Of a stretch of 64,000 nt of DNA, positions 27,722-36,074 are shown piece by piece. The position numbers and the translations under genes were made by a program. The notes below the pieces were generated by a model. The model ran no database searches and had not been told where the DNA came from. It was given only the letters and a program-made list of their open reading frames with translations. Source of the DNA: Nostoc sp. ATCC 53789 (lineage in GTDB: Bacteria; Cyanobacteriota; Cyanobacteriia; Cyanobacteriales; Nostocaceae); contig NZ_CP046703.1 in assembly GCF_009873495.1 (NCBI RefSeq), positions 6,786,501 through 6,850,500 on the forward strand. The letters are read 5' to 3'. Every line of letters begins with the position of its first letter. The first letter of the stretch is position 1.

Positions 27722-28804
27722 ATGAATCTAGACAACTCCCTTAAGTACCTTGGCATTGCCGACCCTAGCGGCACCGGCTGGTTGGCAGTAGTATTTACGT
27801 TTCTTTTGGCTTGGCTTGTAACGTGGCGTTCAATTCCGACAGTCCGCAAATTCGCCTTACGGGTAGGTTGGGCTGACCAACCCAACGCTCGGCGACTCAA
27901 TCGCGAACCTTTACCCAATGCAGGGGGGCTGGCTATCTACGCGGGTGTAATTGCCGCGCTGGTATTAGCTAGTCTTTTACGACCGATCGAACTCCAAAAC
28001 GTATTGGCTCAGGTGCTCACTATTCTGTTAGGAGGTTCGATATTAGTCCTGGTGGGCTTTATCGACGATCAGTTCGGCTTACCACCCTCTATTCGATTGT
28101 GGGCGCAAATTGTCACGGCGCTGTTGTTGGTAGCTAATGGTATCAGTGTAAGAGTGCTATTTGGTACTCCCATCGACTCGTTCCTGTCTATGTTGCTGAC
28201 GGTACTTTGGGTAGTAGGAATTACCAACGCCATCAACTTGATGGATGGTATGGATGGTTTGGCAGGAGGAATCAGCTTTATTACCGCCATGAGTTTGTTG
28301 GGGGTTGCAGCCCAATTTAATAATCGTGCGGCGGCAATCTTGGTACTTGCAGCTTTAGGAGGAGCTGCATTAGGCTTTTTGCGCCATAATTTCCATCCGT
28401 CACGAATTATTATGGGTGATGCTGGAGCATACTTTTTTGGCTATGTGCTGGCAGCAACTAGTATTTTAGGCAAACTGCAACAAAACACAGTTTATGCACT
28501 AATTCCCACGGTTTTATTTCTATTGTTGCCAGTAATAGACACCACCCAAGTATTTGTACGGCGGCTACTAGCAGGAAATAACCCTCTTAGTACTCCTGGC
28601 AAAGATCATCTGCACCACCGCTTACTTGCTTGGGGACTTTCCCAGCGCCATGCAGCGTTCACGCTTTGGTCAATTACCTTATTTTTCAACTTGCTGGCAA
28701 TGCGAATACAAGGCATGAGTTTGGCTGTGATGATGACCACCGCCACTAGTATTGTCATTCTTTTGGGCTTTACTGTCTGGCAAAGAATACGCCAACAGCC
28801 TTAG
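27722..28804 (+). CDS. Polyprenyl-phosphate N-acetylhexosamine-1-phosphate transferase (WecA/MraY-like, GT4-type)
   Basis: A 360-residue integral membrane enzyme with about ten spans. Family motifs are DQPNARRLN followed by PNAGGLAIY, GFIDDQFGLPP (the DD metal-binding pair), NAINLMDGMDGLAGG, and GDAGAYFFGY; the HHR-type loop is DHLHHRLLAWGLS near residue 300. It transfers a sugar-1-phosphate to a lipid carrier to start polysaccharide (cell wall polymer, O-antigen or exopolysaccharide) synthesis. The HLHHRLL form suits WecA/TagO-like enzymes more than MraY. ATG 27722 is chosen; TTG four codons upstream leaves better room for the GGGAG ribosome site and cannot be excluded. Confidence 0.87.
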   Translation: MNLDNSLKYLGIADPSGTGWLAVVFTFLLAWLVTWRSIPTVRKFALRVGWADQPNARRLNREPLPNAGGLAIYAGVIAALVLASLLRPIELQNVLAQVLTILLGGSILVLVGFIDDQFGLPPSIRLWAQIVTALLLVANGISVRVLFGTPIDSFLSMLLTVLWVVGITNAINLMDGMDGLAGGISFITAMSLLGVAAQFNNRAAAILVLAALGGAALGFLRHNFHPSRIIMGDAGAYFFGYVLAATSILGKLQQNTVYALIPTVLFLLLPVIDTTQVFVRRLLAGNNPLSTPGKDHLHHRLLAWGLSQRHAAFTLWSITLFFNLLAMRIQGMSLAVMMTTATSIVILLGFTVWQRIRQQP

Positions 28805-29045
28805 TTGCTTGTAGGGTCGGCATTACAATGCTAGCCCTACTCTGGTTTTTTCTCGGTGTGATTCAAATTTTAGATTTTCAATTTTGGATTGAAAAATTCA
28901 AAATTGAAAAACGTCTGTTCGTGCAGCGTTCGCACCAAGAATTCAAGCTTGAGAACGTTACGAATTACGTAAAGCCTAGAGAGCGTCAATTACGAATTAC
29001 GTTAGCGTAGCGGGGCGTAGCCCATTACGAATTCAGATGCAACAT

Positions 29046-30182
29046 CTAAAAATCTACCCCCCGTTTAAGTTCTACACCTTGATTTGCATAATGTTTGTGG
29101 CAATACACCTCTGAATGAACGCTAGCCAAGTCGAAGTATGCTGGTTGATTTTGACAGCGACCAGTGATGATGATTTCGGTGTCGCGGGGTTTGCGGAGCA
29201 AAGCTTGAACAATGGGTTCAACGGGGAGTAGTTCTAAGTCAACGGTAGGATTGAGTTCATCGAGAATAATAGTTTTATACATTCCAGAGGCGATCGCAAC
29301 TTTTGCGATTTCCCAACCTCTTTCGGCTTCTACATAGTCTAATTCTTGCCGGGAATTGCGCCAAACAATCGCATCTCCACCACAGCGCTGATGATCCACC
29401 ACTTCTGGATATGACTGCTGCAAAGCGGCGATCGCAGCATCTTCTGTGTAGCCGCTACCACCTTTAAGCCACTGCATAATTAACACACGGGTAGACCCTG
29501 GATGATTGATTCCCCTACCAATGGCCTGTAAGGCTTTGCCCAAAGCACTAGTAGACTTACCTTTACCAGCACCAGTATAAATTTCAATCCCTTCCAAGAA
29601 TAGGGCTTTGGCTGTGGGATGGTGATGAGGTTTCATTTCTGAGTGCAAATCTGCAATATCGAGTAACTTTGGCGGTGCGGCGCGTCCGGTAGCAATGATT
29701 TCTAATTCTTGGGGTTTGGATTTTAATGTCTTTACCACTTCATCTACTGGTAGCAAACCCAAATCCAGAACGGGGTTAATTTCATCCAAGACGACAACTG
29801 AATATAAACCGCTAGCGATCGCACCTTTGGCGACATCCCAACCCCGCATCGCCTCATTTCGGTCAAAGGTGGTAATTTCTTCTGGGCCAAAAAATTCGGC
29901 TCTCCCAGTGCGAACCTGGTCTATTAAATGGGGAAACCCACGCTGCAAAGCTGCGATCGCTCCATCTTCGTCATAATCACGTTCCGGTCCCTTTAAAAAG
30001 CGCAGCAGTAAAACACGGTTAGAATCGCTAGGCGTATTTATCCCCAACCCAATAGAGCGCAAAACCACACCCAAAGCCGCTTGAGACTTACCTTTACCCA
30101 CGCCATCGTAGACGTGAATTTGACCAATGAGCCGTTCTTGACGCACTTGCGCCGTGCGAATACCGATACCGTTCCTTGTCAT
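29046..30182 (-). CDS. Tandem-duplicated cob(I)alamin adenosyltransferase-like P-loop protein (CobO/BtuR fold twice)
   Basis: A 378-residue protein made of two homologous halves. The first P-loop is in HVYDGVGKGKSQAALG (about residue 25) and the second in EIYTGAGKGKSTSALG (about residue 205). Each half repeats RVLLLRFLKG/RVLIMQWLKG, a GWDVAK/GWEIAK segment, VVLDEINPVLD/IILDELNPTVD and a GRAAPP/GRCQNQ loop followed by LHSEM/VHSEV. Normal CobO is a homodimer of one such unit of about 190 residues, so this is an intramolecular dimer. Expected reaction: ATP-dependent adenosylation of cob(I)yrinic acid diamide. No cob genes or cobalamin riboswitch were seen around it. Confidence 0.85.
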   Translation of the reverse strand: MTRNGIGIRTAQVRQERLIGQIHVYDGVGKGKSQAALGVVLRSIGLGINTPSDSNRVLLLRFLKGPERDYDEDGAIAALQRGFPHLIDQVRTGRAEFFGPEEITTFDRNEAMRGWDVAKGAIASGLYSVVVLDEINPVLDLGLLPVDEVVKTLKSKPQELEIIATGRAAPPKLLDIADLHSEMKPHHHPTAKALFLEGIEIYTGAGKGKSTSALGKALQAIGRGINHPGSTRVLIMQWLKGGSGYTEDAAIAALQQSYPEVVDHQRCGGDAIVWRNSRQELDYVEAERGWEIAKVAIASGMYKTIILDELNPTVDLELLPVEPIVQALLRKPRDTEIIITGRCQNQPAYFDLASVHSEVYCHKHYANQGVELKRGVDF

Positions 30183-30569
30183 CTCTCGAAAAGCTATAAG
30201 TGGCAGTCTTTAATCTTACCTAACGTCTTGTAATCTTAGGTAGAGAAACTAGCCCTCTAGCCGAATTTCTCACGTATCGTGTAGTTCGGGTGGGGAGTGT
30301 GGGAGGTGTGGGAGGTGTGGGAGGCAATGCAGCGTTCATTGATGTGCAGTTATTCAATTCCTCCTCTTTCTCCCCACACTCCCCACACCCCCCACACTCA
30401 AGTCAGTCTAACGTCCCCGTACAAGCATCAGCTTGATGTATTAACAATATCAATCAGGGATTACTGGCACACGAGCATAGTAAAGGACAAGAACAATGTA
30501 ATAATTTCCCCCATCACCCTCACTATCCCAGTTATACTCTCTACAGCTATACCTTACCCTTGACCATTT
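30183..30569. other. Intergenic region upstream of fraC, with GT-rich inverted repeats
   Basis: About 390 bp between divergent genes. GTGGGAGGTGTGGGAGG units (30289-30326) face CCCCACACTCCCCACACC units (30371-30399), an inverted pair able to form a hairpin. A short frame over this region is the translation of the repeat and is not taken as a gene. The fraC promoter must lie between about 30400 and 30560. Confidence 0.5.
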
Positions 30570-31115
30570 ATGCCTGAGAATTGGATGCTTCCGAGGATTT
30601 TTCCCATTGGTGGAATTCTGTTTGACTTTTTATTTGTACTGATTGCCATCCCCATCGAAGCTTATCTTTTGCACTATCGACTCAAATTTGACAAAAAAAC
30701 TAGTACTTTTTATGCTATTTCTATCAATTTATTTTCTAGTGTAATTGGTTGGTTCATATTTTTTGTATCAGAACCAATGTTACCGATACAGATGAGAGCA
30801 GAATTAATTAACTATATGTTTTTTAATAACTTTAAATCACCTAATACACAAGCCTTCCTAATATTCACTGCTTTTATAATTTTCTTTGCTACTTTCTTGA
30901 TGAAGTTTTTCATTTTAAAAGTATTATTACTATCATTAAATGAGCAACTTTTTAAAAAAGAAGAGGAAGCAGAAGCACCAATATCTCAACGGCGACGATG
31001 GCGGACTTTTGGCAACTTGAAATTCCAAAGTAATAATTTAATAATTACTGTACTAATAGCGAATTCCCTGAGTTATAGTGCTATAACTCTTATTCTATTA
31101 TTTAGTGCAAAATAG
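30570..31115 (+). CDS. fraC: Filament integrity protein FraC
   Basis: A 181-residue membrane protein with spans at about residues 12-35, 48-68, 95-122 and 155-178, and a charged cytoplasmic loop (KKEEEAEAPISQRRRW). It has the size and hydrophobic pattern of FraC and is followed by a FraD-like and an ABC-2 permease gene, the order of fraC-fraD-fraE in Anabaena. FraC sits at septa between vegetative cells and heterocysts and is needed, with FraD, for septal junctions and long filaments. Identification relies on sequence resemblance together with gene order. Confidence 0.85.
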   Translation: MPENWMLPRIFPIGGILFDFLFVLIAIPIEAYLLHYRLKFDKKTSTFYAISINLFSSVIGWFIFFVSEPMLPIQMRAELINYMFFNNFKSPNTQAFLIFTAFIIFFATFLMKFFILKVLLLSLNEQLFKKEEEAEAPISQRRRWRTFGNLKFQSNNLIITVLIANSLSYSAITLILLFSAK

Positions 31116-31171
31116 CAAGTTTTTACTTAAAAAGAAGATGAGTGATTAGTTAATTAGGTGGAAGGAGGAAC

Positions 31172-32179
31172 ATGAATACGCTACTTAAAGATGTATTTGG
31201 GATTTTTAAATTTGCGGAAGGGCTTTATGCGGGAATTAGAAAAGTATTAGTTCCACCCAAAGCTTATTCTTGGCAGACCTTTATTTATTTGAGTGTTTTT
31301 TCTTGGGTACTTTCATATTTAGCTACAGGCTACATCAAAGATATCATTGCCTTTTTCGGTTGGTTATTTTTAATTGCCGGCACAGCTTGGTATACAACTC
31401 AAGATCCTTTGAGAGTTCCTGGCACTTTTATGCCAGTTGGGGCAGTAATTACTGGATTCTTAGTAAGCGTTTTTGCTTTTGGAAATCAACAGGATGTAAT
31501 TACACCAAGAACAATCGTTTTTTGGCCGACAATTTCAGCACTAATTACGGCAATACCAGAGTTTATTGAAGGAAGTGACACTGACGCTAAAGCTAGAATT
31601 CCTAAGCCACAAGACCGCCAAAGAATCATAATTTTAGTTGCTAGTAGTATGCTACTAAGTTGCTGGATTCAGTTTTACTTTGTAATGGATCATTGGTTTC
31701 AACAATATCCTAGTTTGCAAGCAGATACTTTTAAACGTAGTACCGTTGTTGTCAGAACAGAAGAACGAGTAAAAATCCCGCAAAACGGTGTTGTAATTCT
31801 AGAAAGACTTCAACCAATAGTAGTAGAACAAATAAACCAAACACCTTGGTCAGAAGTAGAGAAATGGTTGCTTGAGGCAAAACAACGAGTAGGAACTCTA
31901 GGTAGAGCAGTAATTCAAAAAAGCTTGGGTAAATATGAAGAGAAGGATTTATGGCGCATTGAACCGCGTGTAGCTAATACTAAGTCTGGATATATATTAG
32001 ATTTATTAAGTATTTGGATAGGGCCAAGTTCTAACCTACGAGGCTATTACTTGAAAAAATCTTGTCGAATTGAACCAGTTGCAGCAACTAGCAATTCAGG
32101 TAATAAGATTACAGTTGCAGAAATTGAATGCGATCGCGCCAGTAAATTAATTGCCGGATCGCCGCCTCCGCAGCAGTGA
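31172..32179 (+). CDS. fraD: Septal junction protein FraD
   Basis: A 335-residue protein with five predicted N-terminal membrane spans (about residues 33-50, 54-74, 85-106, 113-133, 151-172), then a segment with coiled-coil character (VEKWLLEAKQRVGTLGRAV) and a periplasmic C-terminal domain. This matches FraD, a component of the septal junction plug/cap that lets molecules pass between cells of the filament. A GGAGGA-type ribosome site (GGAAGGAGGAAC) lies just before ATG. It follows fraC after 56 bp. Confidence 0.88.
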   Translation: MNTLLKDVFGIFKFAEGLYAGIRKVLVPPKAYSWQTFIYLSVFSWVLSYLATGYIKDIIAFFGWLFLIAGTAWYTTQDPLRVPGTFMPVGAVITGFLVSVFAFGNQQDVITPRTIVFWPTISALITAIPEFIEGSDTDAKARIPKPQDRQRIIILVASSMLLSCWIQFYFVMDHWFQQYPSLQADTFKRSTVVVRTEERVKIPQNGVVILERLQPIVVEQINQTPWSEVEKWLLEAKQRVGTLGRAVIQKSLGKYEEKDLWRIEPRVANTKSGYILDLLSIWIGPSSNLRGYYLKKSCRIEPVAATSNSGNKITVAEIECDRASKLIAGSPPPQQ

Positions 32180-32268
32180 GAAGAGAGCAGGGAGCAGGGG
32201 AGCAGAGGAGCAGAGGAGCAGGGGAGCAGAGGAGCAAGGGGAGAATAACTAATGACAAATGACAAATG
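32180..32268. repeat. Purine-rich repeat and heptamer STRR filling the fraD-fraE gap
   Basis: AGCAGAGG/AGCAGGGG units (about 32185-32240) are followed by TGACAAA heptamers (32253-32267). The start codon of fraE lies in the last heptamer (AATGAC). Together they make up nearly the whole intergenic space. Confidence 0.8.
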
Positions 32269-33045
32269 ACTATTAACAGAATTTTTGTATTGGCAAAGAA
32301 TGTATTTCAGGAAGTGATACGCGATCGCATCCTATATATTATTGGTTTTTATGCACTTATACTCGCTGCTGCCTTTCGCGTCCTTCCTGAATTTGCAGCT
32401 ACGACTGAAGACAAGATGTTTTTAGACTTCGGGATGGCGGCGATGAATGCCATCGGGTTAATTGTGACGATATTTATTGGTACAGGACTAGTTAATAAAG
32501 AAATTGAAAAACGCACTATTTTGGTGTTAATTGCGAAACCTGTCAGTCGCAGCGAAATTATCGTCGGCAAATACTTAGGTTTATCCGCAGTAATAGCTGT
32601 ACTTGTCGCCACGATGACGGTAATTTATCTGATATTTCTGCAATTTGCTAACATTCCTCATCCAACGGCGAGTATTTTAATTGCTGCAATTTTCTTAGTA
32701 TTGCAGTTGTCATTAATCACCGCTATAGCTATTACCTTCAGTGTTTTTACTGCTTCTCTTCTAGCGACTGTTTTAACCTTTGCGGTATATTTAATCGGAA
32801 ATATTACTCAAGATTTAGTCCAACTAGGCCGTTTGAGTCGTAACCCTGGTATAGAACTTCTCACTCAAGGTTTGTTTCTGATTTTGCCAGATTTATCTCG
32901 ATTAGATTTAAAAAATGATGCCGTTTATGGTCTGCAAGCACTACCTGACACAACTGCACTGATTACAAATGCTGGCTATGGTTTACTTTATAGTGCCCTG
33001 TTATTAGCGATCGCTATTTTTATTTTCTCACAACGTGAATTTTAG
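32266..33045 (+). CDS. fraE: ABC-2 type permease FraE
   Basis: A 259-residue integral membrane protein with six spans (about residues 17-36, 56-78, 104-125, 132-158, 164-182, 230-253) and the ABC-2 permease layout, including the amphipathic KEIEKRTILVLIAKPVSRSEIIVGKY segment between spans 2 and 3. In Anabaena FraE works with FraC and FraD and is needed for filament integrity and proper heterocyst maturation. The cognate ATPase is not in this operon. The start codon lies inside a heptamer tandem repeat; purine-rich repeat sequence upstream (GGGGAG) may serve as ribosome site. Confidence 0.86.
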   Translation: MTINRIFVLAKNVFQEVIRDRILYIIGFYALILAAAFRVLPEFAATTEDKMFLDFGMAAMNAIGLIVTIFIGTGLVNKEIEKRTILVLIAKPVSRSEIIVGKYLGLSAVIAVLVATMTVIYLIFLQFANIPHPTASILIAAIFLVLQLSLITAIAITFSVFTASLLATVLTFAVYLIGNITQDLVQLGRLSRNPGIELLTQGLFLILPDLSRLDLKNDAVYGLQALPDTTALITNAGYGLLYSALLLAIAIFIFSQREF

Positions 33046-33046
33046 T

Positions 33047-33128
33047 ATTTGGGAATTGGGAATTGGAGCAAACATAAAGTTCTCCTCTCCTGACAAATGA
33101 CAAATGACTAATGACAAATGACTAATGA
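33047..33128. repeat. Heptamer STRR between fraE and the pentapeptide-repeat gene
   Basis: TTGGGAA-type units at 33050-33066 and TGACAAA/TGACTAA units at 33094-33135, the same families as at 22143-22200 and 32253-32267. Confidence 0.75.
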
Positions 33129-33794
33129 CTAATAAATAACTATCTGAGGTTGCTTAATTGTGCCATCAGGCATGATAGTATCCCTGAACCTCGCATAAAT
33201 CAGGTTTGTCTCCCAAAGGTTCGCTTGACTCAAGTTTGCCTTGGTTAAATTTGCCCATGTCAAGTCTGCACCAGTTAAGTTAGCCTCGGCTAAATTAGCT
33301 TCTAGTAATTTTGCTCCACATAACTTTGCTCCTGTGAGATTTGCTCTAACTAAGTTAGCTTCAATCAGTGATGCTTCAATTAATTTGGTTTCACTTAAGT
33401 CTGCTTCTCTCAAATCTACATCGCATAAAGAAGCACCCCAAAGATTACTACCTGTAAATTTCGCCCGCCATAAGAAAGTTCCGCACAAATTTGCTCGTGT
33501 TAAATCAGCATTAATCAAATTAGCTTCACACAAAGATGCTTCATACAAATTAGCGTCGCGTAAGCTAGCTTGCATCAAATTTGCACCACTTAAATTAGCA
33601 CGAGTGAGAACACAGCCACACAAATTTGCGCGACTCAAATCTGCTCCTATAAAGTTAACACCATTTAAATTAATTCCTTTTAGGTCAATTCCACTCAAGT
33701 CACATCCACTGAAATCTCGGCGTTGAAAATACTTGTTTGTGATTTGACTTAATATAAATTCCTGCTTATCAGCATAATTTTTCATGGTATTCAC
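33129..33794 (-). CDS. Pentapeptide-repeat protein
   Basis: The 221-residue protein has about 33 consecutive pentapeptides of the A(D/N)Lxx type from residue 25 to 205 (ANLSGANLMQASLRDANL and so on), which fold into a right-handed quadrilateral beta-helix. A short N-terminal helix (YADKQEFILSQITNKY) precedes it. Cyanobacteria carry many such proteins; functions range from DNA mimicry to manganese or membrane roles, and none can be chosen here. It converges on fraE. Confidence 0.9.
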   Translation of the reverse strand: MNTMKNYADKQEFILSQITNKYFQRRDFSGCDLSGIDLKGINLNGVNFIGADLSRANLCGCVLTRANLSGANLMQASLRDANLYEASLCEANLINADLTRANLCGTFLWRAKFTGSNLWGASLCDVDLREADLSETKLIEASLIEANLVRANLTGAKLCGAKLLEANLAEANLTGADLTWANLTKANLSQANLWETNLIYARFRDTIMPDGTIKQPQIVIY

Positions 33795-33911
33795 CTCTGG
33801 GTGTAATTTATCTCAAAGGTCGAGTGTGATAGTTACCGTATATTGAGAGTACACCCCAAATGCAGATTAGCTCAGTAAATAATCAAAAATAAATTAACCA
33901 AAAATCGCCAA

Positions 33912-33942
33912 TCACCTGAAAATGCGTTTTTTCAGTGGTTTT
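33912..33942. terminator. Possible terminator hairpin
   Basis: CACCTGAAAA and TTTTTCAGTGG pair imperfectly around ATGCGT, followed on the plus strand by TTTTT. It lies between the end of the TpsB gene and the start of the pentapeptide-repeat gene, where only minus-strand transcription would need stopping, so orientation is ambiguous. Confidence 0.35.
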
Positions 33943-34032
33943 TAAAACAAAAAATGCTGACATAGGTCAGGAAACATTGATAAGGTAAGGGAATCTTCAG
34001 CTACAGAAAGGAAGCCCGCCCATATTGGTGTA

Positions 34033-35868
34033 TTAAGGTTGATAGCGAAGGCTAAAGTAAAAGCCATCATCCTGAGCGTTATTGCCGCGATCGCTCAGAT
34101 CGATAAATGGAAATCCATAATCGAGCCGCAAAAACAGATTATCAATTCCCATTGCCTGATTCCATAATAATCCTAAGCCTGCACCTACCAAAAAAGTTTG
34201 ATTGGGTAGCAGATTGGGATTATTTGACTGATTCCAGACGGCTCCCATGTCCAGAAATGGCGCGAGTTGAATTATGGATAATCCAGATTCATTGCGCTGG
34301 ACTGTGAACCGATCTTCGATCGCTACACGAAATCCATTATCCCCTGAGCGGATATTTTGGCGATATCCCCTTACAGACTGTCCACCGCCAATCACAAATT
34401 GCTGGGAGGGTAAAAGGCTATCTGGTGTTAGCTGTAAGTCTGCTTGTATAAGTAAGAGATGATCGGCGCTGAGTTGCTGCACGCGCTGTATTTGACCCAA
34501 CCAACTGAAAAAGCGACCATCGGGTATGGGGTCATTGTTGATAGTTGCATCTAATACGTCAATGCCAAAATTAAATTGCGATCGCAAAAACCAAGCTCCT
34601 TGAGGTTCGCGCTTAATATAATCTTGACCAAATTTAATTACGCTGGTGCGGCTAACGCCATTGGCATCAGGGCCAATACCAAAGGGTTGTGCCAAGTTTT
34701 CAAATAGGAAGGTTTGACCATCTTGATAGGTAAATCCCAAAGATAGGGCAAATTCTTCTCTTGGCGATCGCATCAATGGTTGACGATAATTGATTTCATA
34801 AAGATCCTGGTTGGCGCGAATGCCAAAAGCATCAAAGGGTGCCTCAGTGATTTCATTGCGATTAAATGCCGCTCTAATCTGCACCTTGCCATTCATGGCG
34901 TTCACAGGAACTTGATAGCTAAAATCAAAGGCATCGGAACCACCAGAAAGGGTGTGGTAATAGGAGCCGGCTAACTCATCTCCCATCCCAGTTAAATTGC
35001 GATCGCGCAGTTCAATACCTAATCTTTCCGCACCAATACTCGGAGGCGAATAATTATCTACACCCAAGCTACCAGTTAAAGGGTTAGCCTCTTCAACTCT
35101 GACAATGAGAACACTTTGACCAACCTTACCCGTTGGACGCAGACGTGCTTCTACATTTGTAAATAAGGGATCGAGTCGCAACAGCTTTAGTTGATCTTCG
35201 AGCTTACTAGTATTCAGAGGAGTACCAGCACCTAATTGGATGCGACTACGAACATAAGATGGGTTTAATCGTCGCGTCCCTTCGATCTCAATCTCTGTCA
35301 AACGCCCTTCAATTACCCTAATTACCACAACACCATCGGCGGTACTAGGTTGCTGAATGTCTGGAACTGCTCTGGAATTTATATAGCCTTTATTTAAGTA
35401 AAGCTGGGTAATAGCATCTGCCGCTTGTCTGATTTCTTCTAAAGTTAAGTCCCGTTCTTCAAAGGGTTTGACAACTGGATTAAAGTCATTTTCATTAAAA
35501 ACTGTGCTATCTACAACCTGGATTTTACGAACCCGAATTCGTTGTGGTGTTTCTGGTTGGGGATTTGGTTCGGCTTGATTGGGGTTATTTTCCGGGGTAG
35601 TTTCTGATGCTTGTACTATTTGTAACTCTGGCTGACTACTCTTTTGAGTCGAGTCTGGTGTCAATATATTCGCCGTAGCTCTAAGTCCATTTGCAGTTAC
35701 AATCCAGACCGCAGGCAGAATTAGTAAGCCACACTGAAAACTGAAACTGTGCTTATTTAATCTAGTAGTTGCTAGAGTTTGCCAAGTGTTTAACTGATGA
35801 GAGAAACAGACAATGCTTTTCTGATTAGTTGTTTTCGGCTTAATACCAGTTTCTGTTTCTTTTCTCAT
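34033..35868 (-). CDS. TpsB outer-membrane transporter (ShlB/FhaC family)
   Basis: A 611-residue Omp85-superfamily protein of two-partner secretion. After an N-terminal hydrophobic export segment (about residues 46-66) and a proline/glutamate-rich linker, two POTRA domains follow (about residues 108-265; ADAITQLYLNKGYINSRAVP is typical), then a 16-strand barrel with the conserved SVRGYRQN motif in strand/loop 6 and a C-terminal FYFSLRYQP signature ending in an aromatic-rich strand. It should carry a TPS-domain protein across the outer membrane. The divergent gene beginning at 36075 encodes a protein with a TPS domain and is the obvious substrate. Confidence 0.92.
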   Translation of the reverse strand: MRKETETGIKPKTTNQKSIVCFSHQLNTWQTLATTRLNKHSFSFQCGLLILPAVWIVTANGLRATANILTPDSTQKSSQPELQIVQASETTPENNPNQAEPNPQPETPQRIRVRKIQVVDSTVFNENDFNPVVKPFEERDLTLEEIRQAADAITQLYLNKGYINSRAVPDIQQPSTADGVVVIRVIEGRLTEIEIEGTRRLNPSYVRSRIQLGAGTPLNTSKLEDQLKLLRLDPLFTNVEARLRPTGKVGQSVLIVRVEEANPLTGSLGVDNYSPPSIGAERLGIELRDRNLTGMGDELAGSYYHTLSGGSDAFDFSYQVPVNAMNGKVQIRAAFNRNEITEAPFDAFGIRANQDLYEINYRQPLMRSPREEFALSLGFTYQDGQTFLFENLAQPFGIGPDANGVSRTSVIKFGQDYIKREPQGAWFLRSQFNFGIDVLDATINNDPIPDGRFFSWLGQIQRVQQLSADHLLLIQADLQLTPDSLLPSQQFVIGGGQSVRGYRQNIRSGDNGFRVAIEDRFTVQRNESGLSIIQLAPFLDMGAVWNQSNNPNLLPNQTFLVGAGLGLLWNQAMGIDNLFLRLDYGFPFIDLSDRGNNAQDDGFYFSLRYQP

Positions 35869-36074
35869 TTATCCTCAGTGGGTGCCTTATTTAACAACTG
35901 GGCTGATCTTGATTTTTGAGTGTGCTATGGCTGTATGAATATTTCAATATCATATTTTTGACATTCAAATTTCAGAAGATTTGTAACTAAAACAATAATT
36001 AACAGCAATTTTTTCTAAGTGATAGCCCGTAGCATTATATTGTGGTAACAGGTAGAAAACTTGGGAATACTTCG

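Noticed and set aside
29105..29140. Copy of the AGTCGAAGTATGCT repeat motif inside the CobO-like gene
   Set aside because: The encoded residues are conserved between both halves of the protein (LHSEM/VHSEV context), so the match is probably chance.
30297..30563. 88-residue frame before fraC
   Set aside because: Its first half is the translation of GT/CA-rich inverted repeats.
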